A stretch of 42,985 nucleotides of DNA from an uncultured Prevotellaceae bacterium (GTDB lineage: Bacteria; Bacteroidota; Bacteroidia; Bacteroidales; Bacteroidaceae), in assembly GCA_947303855.1 (NCBI GenBank), contig CAMYZO010000022.1, positions 1 to 42,985 of the forward strand, given 5' to 3'. Position 1 is the stretch's first letter. The number at the start of each line of letters is the position of its first letter. Below are positions 17,718-26,383 of the stretch, piece by piece. The notes under the pieces were generated by a model. That model was given only the letters and a program-made list of their open reading frames with translations. It made no database searches and was not told the origin of the DNA. A program made the translations under genes and the position numbers.

Positions 17718-19655
17718 ATGAAAAGAATACTTATTTTAGCACTGTCGGCACTGACAATGCTATCTGGCCAGACGAAGGCGCAAGAAAAGACAAGCTGGGA
17801 TTTAACAAGTGGACTGAGTTCCATGACCTTCACCAGCTCTTTGACAGCTGATGATGTAAAGTCAGGCACAGAGAAGGCAATTAAGCAGGGTGAAAGAAGC
17901 GTATCCGTCATTGGTACGTGTTACTCTATTAGCGGCGATTACGTGGCAGGCACCGGCAACAAGACGGTTGGCAATATGCTTAATGCGGGTGTCAAGCTGC
18001 GTACAAACCAGAATGGAAACAAGATTGTCTTCACAGTGACGCCAAGCTATGTTATCCACACATTCACAATGGAGGCCGTCTCTAACTATCTCAATAAGGA
18101 CGGTGTTACAAGCGACATTGGCGTCAGCGTGACCAAGGTGGAAGTTGATGGTGTCGAGACTGTTTTCACGGGTGGTGAGTTTCCTGTCTACACAGGCACA
18201 GAGTCAGGCAACCTGACACTCAGCGGCATCAACGCAAAAGAGTCAATAGCTATCTATTGCGACAATTCAAACTCCCAGGGGGAACAGATAGGAGCCTATT
18301 ACGAGCTGGAATGGGAGCAAACCACAGTTACGGCACCGATTAGTGCGACGGTTACGCCTGAGACGGCCACCATCATGGAGGGTAATACCTGCCAGCTGGT
18401 AGGCACACTGTCAGGGGGCGACTTCGAGGGTGAGTGGGTCAGCGACAACGAGGCAGTGGCCACGGTGTCAGGCGACGGCGTGGTAACAGGCATTGCTCCC
18501 GGTACAGCCAACATCACCTACCAGTGGACTGAAGACCAGAGTCAGGAAGCCTATAAGGCTACAGCTGCCGTCACCGTTCTGGAGAAGTTGAACAAAAAGA
18601 AACTGCTATTGCTCAAAAGCTACGACTTCACGGCCATGGGCGATGTGACGCTGACCTTAGAGTCGGAGTCGGCATACAAGATATACAATGCCGGAAATAA
18701 GGTGAACAACAAAGTTTACTTCTGTACCAACGAGGGGCTGGAGAATCTGGCCGTACAAGGCGTATACGACAATGGTCGCGGCTGGATTATCTACGACGGT
18801 TCAGGACTCTTTGAAGGAGCATCGGCCGGTCGCTGTGCAGCTATCGGCGGCATCAAAGAGGGCTGGATAGTGGAGTTCATCCACACCAGCGGTGACGTAT
18901 TCTACACCAAGTGTGACGGCTCGGATGACGGTATCAGGAAAGAGCCGGTAGTTATTGAAGCCAATCGCCATGCTTACAAGGCTCTGGAAGACGGCATGAT
19001 AGGCTTTGAGCTGAATGTAAACAAATATCTGAAGAGCATTGCCATCTACAAGCCGTTGACAGAGGGCGTGGATAACGCCAGCCTGACCATCAGCAGCGAC
19101 GGACAGGGCACATTCTGCAGCAACATAGACCTGGATTTCTCGGACATAGAAGACGTGAAGGCGTACATAGCCAGCGGATTCATCAAGAACACGGGTACGG
19201 TCATTATGACGCGTGTAACTGACGTTCCTGCCTATACTGGACTCTTCATCAAGGGCACGCCTGGCACCTACGACATTCCTTACAAACCGTCGACGGCCTA
19301 CTATGAGAACCTGCTGAAGGGCAACGTTGAAACCGTCTCAGTAAACCCAGAGGAAGGCATCCTTGAGAACTACTACCTGTCGGACGGCTCCGATGGCCTG
19401 GGCTTCTACCGCATCAGCAGCACGCGCACCATGAGTGCCAACCGTGCCATCCTTCAGATTCCCACATGGCTGAATGCAACACAGAATGAATCAAGAGCCA
19501 TCAATATTGTCTTCGACGACGAGATGACGGGCATCAGCGATGCAACAGTGGCCGAGACACAGCAGGCTGACTGCTATGACCTGATGGGTCGCCGCGTAGC
19601 ACAGCCAAAGCGTGGCTTGTATATCAAAAACGGAAAGAAGATGATAATCAAATAG
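17718..19655 (+). CDS. Secreted Big_2-domain protein sharing the LRR protein's C-terminal module
   Basis: A 645-aa secreted protein. The signal peptide KRILILALSALTMLSGQTKA is followed by an N-terminal beta-rich domain I cannot name. About residues 206-290 form a bacterial Ig-like Big_2 domain (SATVTPETATIMEGN, SDNEAVATVSGDGVVTG, PGTANITY). Residues 452-645 match the C-terminal module of the LRR protein almost block for block (DVKAYIASGF, GLGFYRISS, RTMSANRAIL), also at DNA level, and end GLYIKNGKK. It starts 20 bases after the LRR stop, with an AGGAGG Shine-Dalgarno (17703-17708), unusual in this phylum. The pair is clearly an operon. A cell-surface or glycan-binding role is likely but unproven. 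Confidence 0.88.
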   Translation: MKRILILALSALTMLSGQTKAQEKTSWDLTSGLSSMTFTSSLTADDVKSGTEKAIKQGERSVSVIGTCYSISGDYVAGTGNKTVGNMLNAGVKLRTNQNGNKIVFTVTPSYVIHTFTMEAVSNYLNKDGVTSDIGVSVTKVEVDGVETVFTGGEFPVYTGTESGNLTLSGINAKESIAIYCDNSNSQGEQIGAYYELEWEQTTVTAPISATVTPETATIMEGNTCQLVGTLSGGDFEGEWVSDNEAVATVSGDGVVTGIAPGTANITYQWTEDQSQEAYKATAAVTVLEKLNKKKLLLLKSYDFTAMGDVTLTLESESAYKIYNAGNKVNNKVYFCTNEGLENLAVQGVYDNGRGWIIYDGSGLFEGASAGRCAAIGGIKEGWIVEFIHTSGDVFYTKCDGSDDGIRKEPVVIEANRHAYKALEDGMIGFELNVNKYLKSIAIYKPLTEGVDNASLTISSDGQGTFCSNIDLDFSDIEDVKAYIASGFIKNTGTVIMTRVTDVPAYTGLFIKGTPGTYDIPYKPSTAYYENLLKGNVETVSVNPEEGILENYYLSDGSDGLGFYRISSTRTMSANRAILQIPTWLNATQNESRAINIVFDDEMTGISDATVAETQQADCYDLMGRRVAQPKRGLYIKNGKKMIIK

Positions 19656-19667
19656 AAACTATAAAAA

Positions 19668-19835
19668 ATGGAAAGAATGATGGAAAAGAAAAAATATAAA
19701 AACCCACTGATTGAACAGCATGACGTGGACTTTGTCCTGATGGACACCGTATCTGGTGAACTAGACCAGAGCGGTGTCAAGGATGGCGAGGGCGGCGACG
19801 ACCTGTCGCGTGAGATTGACGACCTGTGGGAGTAA
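19668..19835 (+). CDS. 55-aa acidic peptide at the end of the secreted cassette
   Basis: A short gene starting 12 bases after the Big_2 gene. The product starts basic (MERMMEKKKYKNPLIEQ) and becomes strongly acidic and glycine-rich, ending DLSREIDDLWE. It has no signal peptide and no cysteine. It resembles the numerous short proteins in Prevotella-type genomes that begin with Lys-rich residues and a Pro-x-Ile/Leu-Glu motif and have an acidic tail; their function is unknown to me. That this is a real gene is supported by its operon position and by the near-identical copy of its 3' half 7.8 kb upstream. A leaderless or precursor peptide that follows secreted proteins is possible. Confidence 0.65.
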   Translation: MERMMEKKKYKNPLIEQHDVDFVLMDTVSGELDQSGVKDGEGGDDLSREIDDLWE

Positions 19836-19870
19836 ACCGTCTTCACATATATAAGGAAAACCAAAAACAA

Positions 19871-20159
19871 CCCTCACCTCTGACACCCAGACTGACTATC
19901 AGCCACTTACACGGTTTTATCTGACACCCTAGGTGCCACCCAAACTGACACCCAATGGAATGTTCAGAGGGTGGCTTGCTAAAAAATCCCGGCCTCTCAT
20001 GAACGCGAGAAGCCGGGATTTTCCGACGAGAGGCCGGGATTTTCCGGCGAGAGGCCGGCAGGCGGGTGTGCCGTCAGGTGCCACCCAGAGCATGTAGCCC
20101 TCACCCAAAATGTATGCTGACCACCAGCGTGTTACGCTGTTGGGTGTCAGAGGTGAGGG
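19871..20159. repeat. 289-bp inverted-repeat region between convergent genes
   Basis: The gap 19836-20191 has no gene. CCCTCACCTCTGACACCCA (19871-19889) has its exact 19-base complement at 20141-20159, followed by eight Ts (20163-20170). Inside are CTGACACCC three times, AGGTGCCACCCA twice (19931-19942, 20076-20087), and a 21-base tandem unit (20007-20027, 20028-20048, partial to 20058). AAAATCCCGGCCTCTC (19983-19998) can pair with either tandem unit, with one mismatch to the first and perfectly to the second. It may end transcription of the secreted cassette, or be a small non-autonomous element. Confidence 0.75.
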
Positions 20160-20191
20160 GTATTTTTTTTCCTTTCCCTATATAAGGAGTT

Positions 20192-21208
20192 CTAACGCAT
20201 GACCTTCCTAACCTTGCCATCCTTGGAGCGGAGGATGTTGATACCCTTTTGCAGCCTGTTCAACTGCTTGCCGTCGGTGGTATAAACAGTTTCCGGCCGG
20301 TTAGCCTTTATCCGCTTTTCCACAATACTGGTGGCAGAATAGTTGTCGTAGCTGAACGACGCATCCTTCAGGTCGCCCCAGATGAAGCGCTCCAAGCCCG
20401 GATAGTCGATAAAGGGGTTACGGTTCTGCTGAATCGTGTAGACGGCGTTGTTACGTGCTGTCTCCTTCTCGCTGACGGGGTCGTTGGCGGCCCACTTCAT
20501 GAGCATCTCCAACTGCCACGAGCTGAGACCCGGATAGGCCGTTCCGTCGAGCGTGGGTCTCGACTCGGCGTTGTTGTTATACCAGTCGCTGAGTTTCTCT
20601 TCATAACACGTCACCATATAGAAGTAAGTGCGGGCAAAGTCACCTTTGTATTCATCGTTGGGCTCAAACACCGTGCCTGTATAGCCCTCGAAAGTGCATT
20701 TGCCCAGCTTGCTGAAATTGTTGGCCGACTTGTAGCTTTCACCGTTGGTCTCTCCAAAAGGATAATTGGAACGCTTATTGTTCACAAATCCGTCGGTAGG
20801 GTAGAGGTGGTGCAGGTCGGTGTACATAGGCATGACCTTGCCGCCAAACCAGCTGTTGGGGAACGAGTGCTCACGGTTGTAGACATCGCCCTCGGCCTTA
20901 TAGTTTCCCGCCTGGTCGGTACCGAAGGTCATGGCCCGCTTGTTGGAGTACATGTCCCACACCGTGCCGTCAGCACGCTTGTCAGTCGTCTTGAAATGCG
21001 TCCACAGGGCCTTATAGGCAGTATTCAGGTCGCCGCCCTCATTGCGGCTGTAGATGACCCCGGAGAGAGCGGTCTTCAGTGCCGCACCGCTCTTACCGTC
21101 GGCAGCCTGATAGTAGGTACCCGAACCGTTAGGACCTTGAGCCCAGATGCTGCCTGCTGCCAGCATCAGCAGCGTCGTCAAACTGATAATACGTAAATCG
21201 TGTTTCAT
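20192..21208 (-). CDS. Secreted endonuclease I family nuclease
   Basis: A 338-aa member of the EndA/NucM endonuclease I family, which cuts DNA (and often RNA) outside the cell or in the periplasm. A signal peptide ends near GSIWA-QG. The metal and catalytic motifs are clear: REHSFP (112-117) and DLHHLYPTDGFVNNKRSN (131-148). The C-terminal 40 residues (VYTTDGKQLNRLQKGINIL to KVRKVMR) look like a short sorting tail of the type used by T9SS. It lies 26 bases behind mutS on the same strand with no promoter seen between, although the two functions are unrelated: one is secreted, one cytosolic. A role in taking up or degrading external DNA is likely. Confidence 0.9.
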   Translation of the reverse strand: MKHDLRIISLTTLLMLAAGSIWAQGPNGSGTYYQAADGKSGAALKTALSGVIYSRNEGGDLNTAYKALWTHFKTTDKRADGTVWDMYSNKRAMTFGTDQAGNYKAEGDVYNREHSFPNSWFGGKVMPMYTDLHHLYPTDGFVNNKRSNYPFGETNGESYKSANNFSKLGKCTFEGYTGTVFEPNDEYKGDFARTYFYMVTCYEEKLSDWYNNNAESRPTLDGTAYPGLSSWQLEMLMKWAANDPVSEKETARNNAVYTIQQNRNPFIDYPGLERFIWGDLKDASFSYDNYSATSIVEKRIKANRPETVYTTDGKQLNRLQKGINILRSKDGKVRKVMR

Positions 21209-21234
21209 AACTGTTTTAGGTTTTAGTCGTTATA

Positions 21235-23871
21235 TTATTTTCCAGAGACAATTTTCTTGATGTCGTTGAGCTTGTTCAGGGCCTCTATGGGCGTGAGGTT
21301 GTTCACATCGAGGCCGAGGATTTCGTCGCGCACCTGACACAGTACGGGGTCGTCGAGCTGGAAGAACGACAGTTGCATGCCTTCGCGGCTGTTGGCGATT
21401 TCCATTGTCGGTTTGCCTACACGCATCTCCCCTCCTTCGGAGGGGGCGGGGGAGGCTTTCTCCAACTGCTTTAAAATGACGTTTGCGCGCTTCACAATAC
21501 TGCGCGGCATGCCCGCAATCTCGGCCACATGGATACCAAACGAGTGTTCCGAGCCGCCCCGTTCCAGTTTTCGCAGGAAAATCACCTTGCCTTCCACCTC
21601 CTTCACCGAGACGTTGTAGTTCTTGATTCGGGAAAAATTCTTCTCCATCTCGTTCAGCTCATGGTAGTGGGTGGCAAAGAGCGTGCGCGGATGTCCGGCC
21701 TTCGCGTTCTCGTGCAGATATTCCACAATGGCCCAGGCTATCGAGATGCCGTCGTAGGTCGACGTACCACGGCCCAGCTCGTCGAAGAGCACGAGTGAGC
21801 GCGAGGAGACGTTGTTCAGGATGTTCGACGCCTCGGTCATCTCCACCATGAACGTCGACTCGCCCAGTGAGAGGTTGTCGCTGGCTCCCACACGGGTGAA
21901 GATTTTGTCCACCAGACCTATTTTCGCGCTCTCTGCGGGCACGAAGCAGCCCACCTGGGCCAGGAGCACGATGAGCGCCGTCTGACGCAGCAGCGCGGAT
22001 TTACCGGCCATGTTCGGACCGGTGATGATGATGATCTGCTGCCGCTCGTCGTCAAGCCTGATGTCGTTGGGTATATATTGCTCGCCTAAGGGCAGCTCCT
22101 GCTCAATGACGGGGTGGCGGCCCTGGCGGATGTCGAGCACCTCGGTGGTGTCGATGACGGGTCTGACGTAATGGTATTCCTCGGCCGTCTTGGCAAAGCC
22201 CAGCAGACAGTCGAGCTGGGCCAGGATATTGGCGTTGATCTGTATCTGCGGTATAAACTCCTGCATGGCCAGCACCAGCTCGCCGAAGAGCCGCGACTCT
22301 AACGACAGTATCTTGTCCTCGGCACCCAGTATTTTCTCCTCATACTCTTTCAGCTCCTGGGTGATGTAACGCTCGGCCTGTGCCAGTGTCTGCTTGCGCA
22401 CCCATTCCGGCGGCACCTGTTCCTTGTACGTGTTGCGCACCTCCAGGTAGTAGCCGAACACGTTGTTATAGCCTATCTTCAGGCTCTGTATGCCCGTCTT
22501 TTCGGCCTCGCGCTGCTGAATCTGCAGCAGGTAGTCCTTGCCGCTGTAGGCAATATGTCGCAGTTCGTCGAGTTCCGGGTTCACGCCGTCGCGGATGACG
22601 CCGCCCTTCTGTACCAGCAGCGGCGGGTCGTTCTGTATCTCTTTTTCAATACGGTCTCTGATGGACTCGCAGAGGTTCAGCCGCTCGCCCACACGCTTCA
22701 GTGCCTCGTTGTTGGCATAGAGACAAGCCGTCTTGATGGGCTGGATGGCCTGCAGGGCCACCTTCAGCTGCACCACCTCACGGGGCGACACACGCCCGAC
22801 GGCCACCTTCGAGATGATACGCTCCAGGTCGCCCACACGGTGCAGCTGTTCGTCAACACACTGCCTGAAGTCGGGCTCACGGTAGTAATACTCCACCATG
22901 TCGAGCCGCTCGTTGATGGGCCGTTCGTCCTTCAACGGGAATACCAGCCAGCGGCGCAGCAGACGGCCGCCCATGGGACTCACCGTCTTGTCTACCACGT
23001 CGAGCAGCGACTTGCCGTCCTCCTGCATCGGCTGCAGCAGTTCCAGCGAACGGATGGTGAACTTGTCGAGCCTGACGTATTTCTCCTCCTCGATGCGCTG
23101 TATCTGCGTGATATGGGCTATCTGTGTGTGCTGCGTCAGTTCCAGGTACTGCAGGATGGCTCCGGCGGCAACCATACCGTTCTTCAGATGGTCAATGCCA
23201 AAGCCCTTCATCGACTTCACCTTGAAGTGCTTCAGCAGTTTCTGCATGGCATTCTGGTCGGTAAACACCCAGTCGTCCATCTCAAAGGTAAAGAACTTCG
23301 AGCCGAAATGCAGTTCAAAGTCCTTCTTGCGGGCACGGTCCAGCAGCACCTCCTTGGGCTGCAGGTTGCCCATCAGTTTCTCCACATAGTCGTAGGTGCC
23401 CTCGCCGGTAAGGAACTCGCCCGTAGAGATGTCGAGGAATGCCACGCCGCAGGCCGACTTCCCGAAGTGTACGGCACTGAGGAAGTTGTTTTCCTTGTAG
23501 TTCAGCACATTGTCGCTCAGGGCCACGCCCGGCGTCACCAGTTCGGTGATGCCACGCTTGACGAGTTTCTTCGTCAGCTTGGGGTCTTCCAGCTGGTCGC
23601 AGATGGCCACACGCTTGCCTGCCCGTATCAGCTTGGGCAGATAGGTGTCGAGGGCGTGATGGGGGAATCCCGCCATCTCGTCGCCTTTATTATAGCCGTT
23701 GTTACGGTGGGTGAGGGTGATACCCAGGATGCGGGCAGCCGTGACGGCGTCCTCACAATAGGTCTCGTAGAAGTCGCCACAGCGGAACAGCAGCACCGCG
23801 TCGGGGTGCTTTGCCTTCAGGTCGAAGAACTGCTTCATCATCGGGGTCAGTTCCCCGTCTTTCTTTGCCAT
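21235..23871 (-). CDS. mutS: DNA mismatch repair protein MutS
   Basis: An 878-aa MutS, which recognises mismatches and small loops. The N-terminal mismatch-reading motif is present as CGDFYETY, with the intercalating Phe. The ATPase has Walker [12 protein letters not shown], Walker B and signature [12 protein letters not shown], and ATHYHEL. The C-terminal part ends with [10 protein letters not shown] and a helical tail. The linker between the ATPase and the tail carries SPAPSEGGE, encoded by a C/G-rich palindrome (21427-21455) that belongs to the dispersed repeat family. The start at 23871 follows a promoter on the minus strand. The gene looks fully functional. Confidence 0.96.
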   Translation of the reverse strand: MAKKDGELTPMMKQFFDLKAKHPDAVLLFRCGDFYETYCEDAVTAARILGITLTHRNNGYNKGDEMAGFPHHALDTYLPKLIRAGKRVAICDQLEDPKLTKKLVKRGITELVTPGVALSDNVLNYKENNFLSAVHFGKSACGVAFLDISTGEFLTGEGTYDYVEKLMGNLQPKEVLLDRARKKDFELHFGSKFFTFEMDDWVFTDQNAMQKLLKHFKVKSMKGFGIDHLKNGMVAAGAILQYLELTQHTQIAHITQIQRIEEEKYVRLDKFTIRSLELLQPMQEDGKSLLDVVDKTVSPMGGRLLRRWLVFPLKDERPINERLDMVEYYYREPDFRQCVDEQLHRVGDLERIISKVAVGRVSPREVVQLKVALQAIQPIKTACLYANNEALKRVGERLNLCESIRDRIEKEIQNDPPLLVQKGGVIRDGVNPELDELRHIAYSGKDYLLQIQQREAEKTGIQSLKIGYNNVFGYYLEVRNTYKEQVPPEWVRKQTLAQAERYITQELKEYEEKILGAEDKILSLESRLFGELVLAMQEFIPQIQINANILAQLDCLLGFAKTAEEYHYVRPVIDTTEVLDIRQGRHPVIEQELPLGEQYIPNDIRLDDERQQIIIITGPNMAGKSALLRQTALIVLLAQVGCFVPAESAKIGLVDKIFTRVGASDNLSLGESTFMVEMTEASNILNNVSSRSLVLFDELGRGTSTYDGISIAWAIVEYLHENAKAGHPRTLFATHYHELNEMEKNFSRIKNYNVSVKEVEGKVIFLRKLERGGSEHSFGIHVAEIAGMPRSIVKRANVILKQLEKASPAPSEGGEMRVGKPTMEIANSREGMQLSFFQLDDPVLCQVRDEILGLDVNNLTPIEALNKLNDIKKIVSGK
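21427..21455. repeat. C/G-rich palindrome copy inside mutS
   Basis: CCCCTCC (21429-21435) faces GGAGGGG (21439-21445) over a TTC loop, followed by the GGGGGAGG-like tail. It is translated in frame on the minus strand as part of the variable linker of MutS. Confidence 0.75.
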
Positions 23872-23896
23872 CTTTTTGGTTTTTTCAATCTGCCGA

Positions 23897-23930
23897 CAAA
23901 GTTACGAACTTTTTTCCGAAAACATGCAAA
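23897..23930 (-). promoter_or_regulatory. mutS promoter
   Basis: On the minus strand the -7 box is TAACTTTG (23897-23904) with TTTG at 23927-23930; the 22-base spacer is at the long end. It ends 25 bases before the mutS ATG. Confidence 0.55.
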
Positions 23931-23975
23931 TCGAGAAGAAAAAGGTTTCTGAATATGATGTTCCTTCATTTCTAT

Positions 23976-24186
23976 TTAGCAGCGGACTACAGGACTTCAG
24001 GACTTTTTCTTGGCTTTTCTCCCCCTAAGTTAGGGGGAGTTAGAGGGGGTCTGAACAAGGGAATATCTGCGGTCGTTCAGACCACCCCTGGCCCCTCCTA
24101 ACTTAGGAGGGGAAATGCAAGTTCGCCCCCTACTCAGGGGGAGAAAAGCCAAAAAATTGTCTTGAAGTCCTGTTGTCTGCTGCTAA
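23976..24186. mobile_element. 211-bp near-perfect palindromic element (MITE- or REP-doublet-like)
   Basis: The gap 23872-24196 holds the mutS promoter and this element. Its 51-base arms (23976-24026 and 24136-24186) match as inverted repeats at 45 of 51 positions, with outer ends TTAGCAGC and GCTGCTAA. Inside sit three C/G-rich hairpins: CTCCCCCTAA/TTAGGGGGAG (24019-24039), CCCCTCCTAA/TTAGGAGGGG (24092-24112) and CCCCCTACTCAGGGGG near 24126. GGTCTGAAC (24048-24056) and GTTCAGACC (24075-24083) are exact complements. No open frame and no clear target-site duplication were seen. It lies between a stop codon and a promoter, where an insertion does little harm. Confidence 0.7.
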
Positions 24187-24196
24187 GATAAACACC

Positions 24197-25405
24197 CTAC
24201 TTCGGAAACCGCTTGAGCAGCTTGCTGACGGCACGGTCGAGCGACTCAGAAGGTTCAATGATGTTATAGTTCTGCCAGAATAAAGGGTCGCGGAAATAGT
24301 CTACTTTGTCGAAGAAGGCATCGCGCTGGTCGAACGACTCGCGGCCACGGATTGGCTGCACGCCGGTATGGCTGGTACTCGTCACCGCCATCTCACAGAA
24401 AGCAGCAAACGAGGTGGCCAGGAGCCGGCGCTTCCAGTCGCAGTTAAAGCGGAACGTGGTACACACGTAGCTCATGCGCGTCTTGCCGTCAGCGTCGAGC
24501 CGGAAGTCGATGAGCAGTGACAGTTCCTTAGGACGGAAGCGCACGCCGGCAGGTTTTCGTATCAGCATCTGGTCGGTGGCTTTCTGGCGGTCGCTCATGT
24601 CGAGCGACAGTTCGGCGCGGGTGAAAGCCAGCGTCTGCTGGTCAATGTAGAGCCGGCCGAAATAGAGGGCGTAGGGCATCACCCGTCGCGGCGAGAGCCT
24701 CACCACATACTGCAGCCGGTCGCCGATGCTCGTGGGTGTCTCCATCTTCAGGTCGTAGCAGTCCAGCTCCTCAGGCGAGAGCAGCAGCTCGGTGTTCTTC
24801 ACCACATCGAGCTGCACGGGAGCCAACGGTCCCCCCAGCACCTTCACGCTGAGGGTGTCGCCACGCCGCGGACTCACCAGTCGGCGCCCCTTGCGTATGG
24901 CCACACGGTCGCGCCCTGAGGAGCGCCCATAGCCGGTCTTGTACATGTCAACAACACCTTCAGCCACACACATGTAGTGCTGGCGCTTCAGGGCCTTCTC
25001 GCGGTAGAAGCACTGGTAGCCCTCCGGCTGCTGACTGTAGTTCTGAGGAATCCTGCCGATGGCGGCCATCACCACCTCAAGGGGGTTGTCGGCCATCACC
25101 AGCACCTCGCTCAGCACCACTGCTGCCGGCTGTAGCCTGATGGTGAGCTGACGGTCCGTCACGGTCACGGTGGTAGCACGATAGCCTATATGCGATGCTG
25201 TCACCGTCGAGAGGGCGCTGTCACCCTTCAGCACAAAAAAACCGTCATCGTTGGTCACCACCGACAGACCGCCGCTCCTCACGCTGGCACCAGCCACGGC
25301 ACGGCCTGTGGCGGCATCTGTCACCTTACCGCTCACTACCGCCCGTTGTGCCCAAAGGGTAGGGGGCAGGGCCAACAGCAGAAAAAACAGTATCCTCCTC
25401 ATCAT
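24197..25405 (-). CDS. Secreted protein with carboxypeptidase-regulatory-like domain
   Basis: A 402-aa exported protein. The tandem ATGs at 25405 and 25402 give a signal peptide MRRILFFLLLALPPTLWAQ; a TTG at 25417 is less likely. Residues of about 25-100 are a CarboxypepD_reg-like beta-sandwich (VVSGKVTDAATGRAVAGASV, NDDGFFVLKG, SHIGYRATTVTV) of the sort that starts many TonB-dependent transporters, here ending in LSEVLV. The remaining 300 residues contain no barrel and no motif I recognise. It is the last gene of an envelope operon with the Cache sensor and the LruC lipoprotein. A periplasmic or outer-membrane role is likely; the exact function is unknown. Confidence 0.8.
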   Translation of the reverse strand: MMRRILFFLLLALPPTLWAQRAVVSGKVTDAATGRAVAGASVRSGGLSVVTNDDGFFVLKGDSALSTVTASHIGYRATTVTVTDRQLTIRLQPAAVVLSEVLVMADNPLEVVMAAIGRIPQNYSQQPEGYQCFYREKALKRQHYMCVAEGVVDMYKTGYGRSSGRDRVAIRKGRRLVSPRRGDTLSVKVLGGPLAPVQLDVVKNTELLLSPEELDCYDLKMETPTSIGDRLQYVVRLSPRRVMPYALYFGRLYIDQQTLAFTRAELSLDMSDRQKATDQMLIRKPAGVRFRPKELSLLIDFRLDADGKTRMSYVCTTFRFNCDWKRRLLATSFAAFCEMAVTSTSHTGVQPIRGRESFDQRDAFFDKVDYFRDPLFWQNYNIIEPSESLDRAVSKLLKRFPK

Positions 25406-25420
25406 GATTATAAACAAAAG

Positions 25421-25457
25421 TTCAAACCCCCTCTGACTCCCCCTGGCTCAGGGGGAG
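25421..25457. repeat. C/G-rich palindrome copy between operon genes
   Basis: CTCCCCCT (25437-25444) faces AGGGGGAG (25450-25457). Read on the minus strand, the hairpin plus its tail AGAGGGGGTTTGAAC matches the copy at 24019-24056 closely, including the GAAC end. It fills most of the gap between the Cache gene stop and the next start, so it is within the operon transcript. Confidence 0.75.
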
Positions 25458-25467
25458 AACATTCATA

Positions 25468-26373
25468 TCAACCGAAGTAGTGCTCGTCCGTCCGCTGCAT
25501 GTGCGTATCCACGATGCGCTGCAGGGTGCTGACCTTATCGGCCAGTTCCTGAATACGCTTGGTCTGACGGGAGTTCACCTCTCTCAGCTTCTGCAACTGC
25601 TCCAACAGATGCTCCTTCTCCAGGTCAACATGCTCCTCCTTGTAACGGCGCGAGGCGCTGACTGCCTGCCAGATGATGAATCCGATAATCAGCAGACTGA
25701 TAATCTGCAGGATAAACGTGATAAAACCACCACGGCTGATACCCTCGTTCAGGTTTTGCGACAGGATGCTGACATCCTTCAGGGGCACGTCGGCAAAGAA
25801 GACGCCAACCCTTTTGCCACCCACCGCCACGGGGACGACATAAGTACACATCAGAATGTGAGTACCGCCCTTGTCTACGTATGGCTGCGTCCAAAGGCTG
25901 TTACCGTCGGCCAACGGCTTCTGATACCACTCACGGTCGGTATAGTCGAACGTCAGACCGCCGAAGTTGACACTGGGCTTGCCTTTTCCGCTTGACAGCT
26001 CCGCCTCAGGACGGGTGTCGTAAGCATAGGGGGCGTAAAGACCTTTTTCAGTGCCCCGGTCGGCATAGTACCTGGGCCTGAAGGCCACACCGGCGCCCAC
26101 GATGTTAGGATTGTTGACCACAAGCTGGGCCGTCAGACGCTGAAACATTTCCGGATGTTCCACGGCCTTTTTCACGTTAGGCAGAATGTTTCTGACGGCA
26201 CTTTCCACCTGAGCCTTGATAGTAGCCACACGCTGACTCTCAGCCATGTCGTGCTCGGCCTTTAACAGCATCTCCTGCCGCACACCGTTGCGAGCCATGA
26301 AATACTGGACAGCACCGAGCACCTCAATAATGACGAGGGCAGCTAAAATCAGCGTAATTGTATATTTTCTCAT
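25468..26373 (-). CDS. Membrane Cache-domain sensor without output domain
   Basis: A 301-aa inner-membrane protein. The ATG at 26373 is used; the TTG at 26391 would overlap the preceding stop. It has one transmembrane helix near residues 5-25, a periplasmic dCache/PDC-type ligand-binding domain (GAGVAFRPRYYADRG, FDYTDREWYQKPLADG, THILMCTYVVPV), a second helix (ITFILQIISLLIIGFIIW), and a short cytoplasmic coiled coil (KEEHVDLEKEHLLEQLQKLR) that ends without kinase, cyclase or methyl-accepting domain. The family usually feeds such an output domain, so this protein must signal through a partner or serve another role. It starts 10 bases after the LruC gene. Confidence 0.82.
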   Translation of the reverse strand: MRKYTITLILAALVIIEVLGAVQYFMARNGVRQEMLLKAEHDMAESQRVATIKAQVESAVRNILPNVKKAVEHPEMFQRLTAQLVVNNPNIVGAGVAFRPRYYADRGTEKGLYAPYAYDTRPEAELSSGKGKPSVNFGGLTFDYTDREWYQKPLADGNSLWTQPYVDKGGTHILMCTYVVPVAVGGKRVGVFFADVPLKDVSILSQNLNEGISRGGFITFILQIISLLIIGFIIWQAVSASRRYKEEHVDLEKEHLLEQLQKLREVNSRQTKRIQELADKVSTLQRIVDTHMQRTDEHYFG

Positions 26374-26383
26374 AGCCTTGCTG

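Noticed and set aside
19871..20159. Inverted-repeat block as a retron RNA
   Set aside because: There is no reverse transcriptase gene nearby.
22555..23952. A 465-codon open frame opposite mutS
   Set aside because: It is antisense to a fully conserved mutS. Similar long antisense frames occur opposite the SNF2 gene (4189-5259) and the LruC gene (26246-27496); they follow from codon bias.
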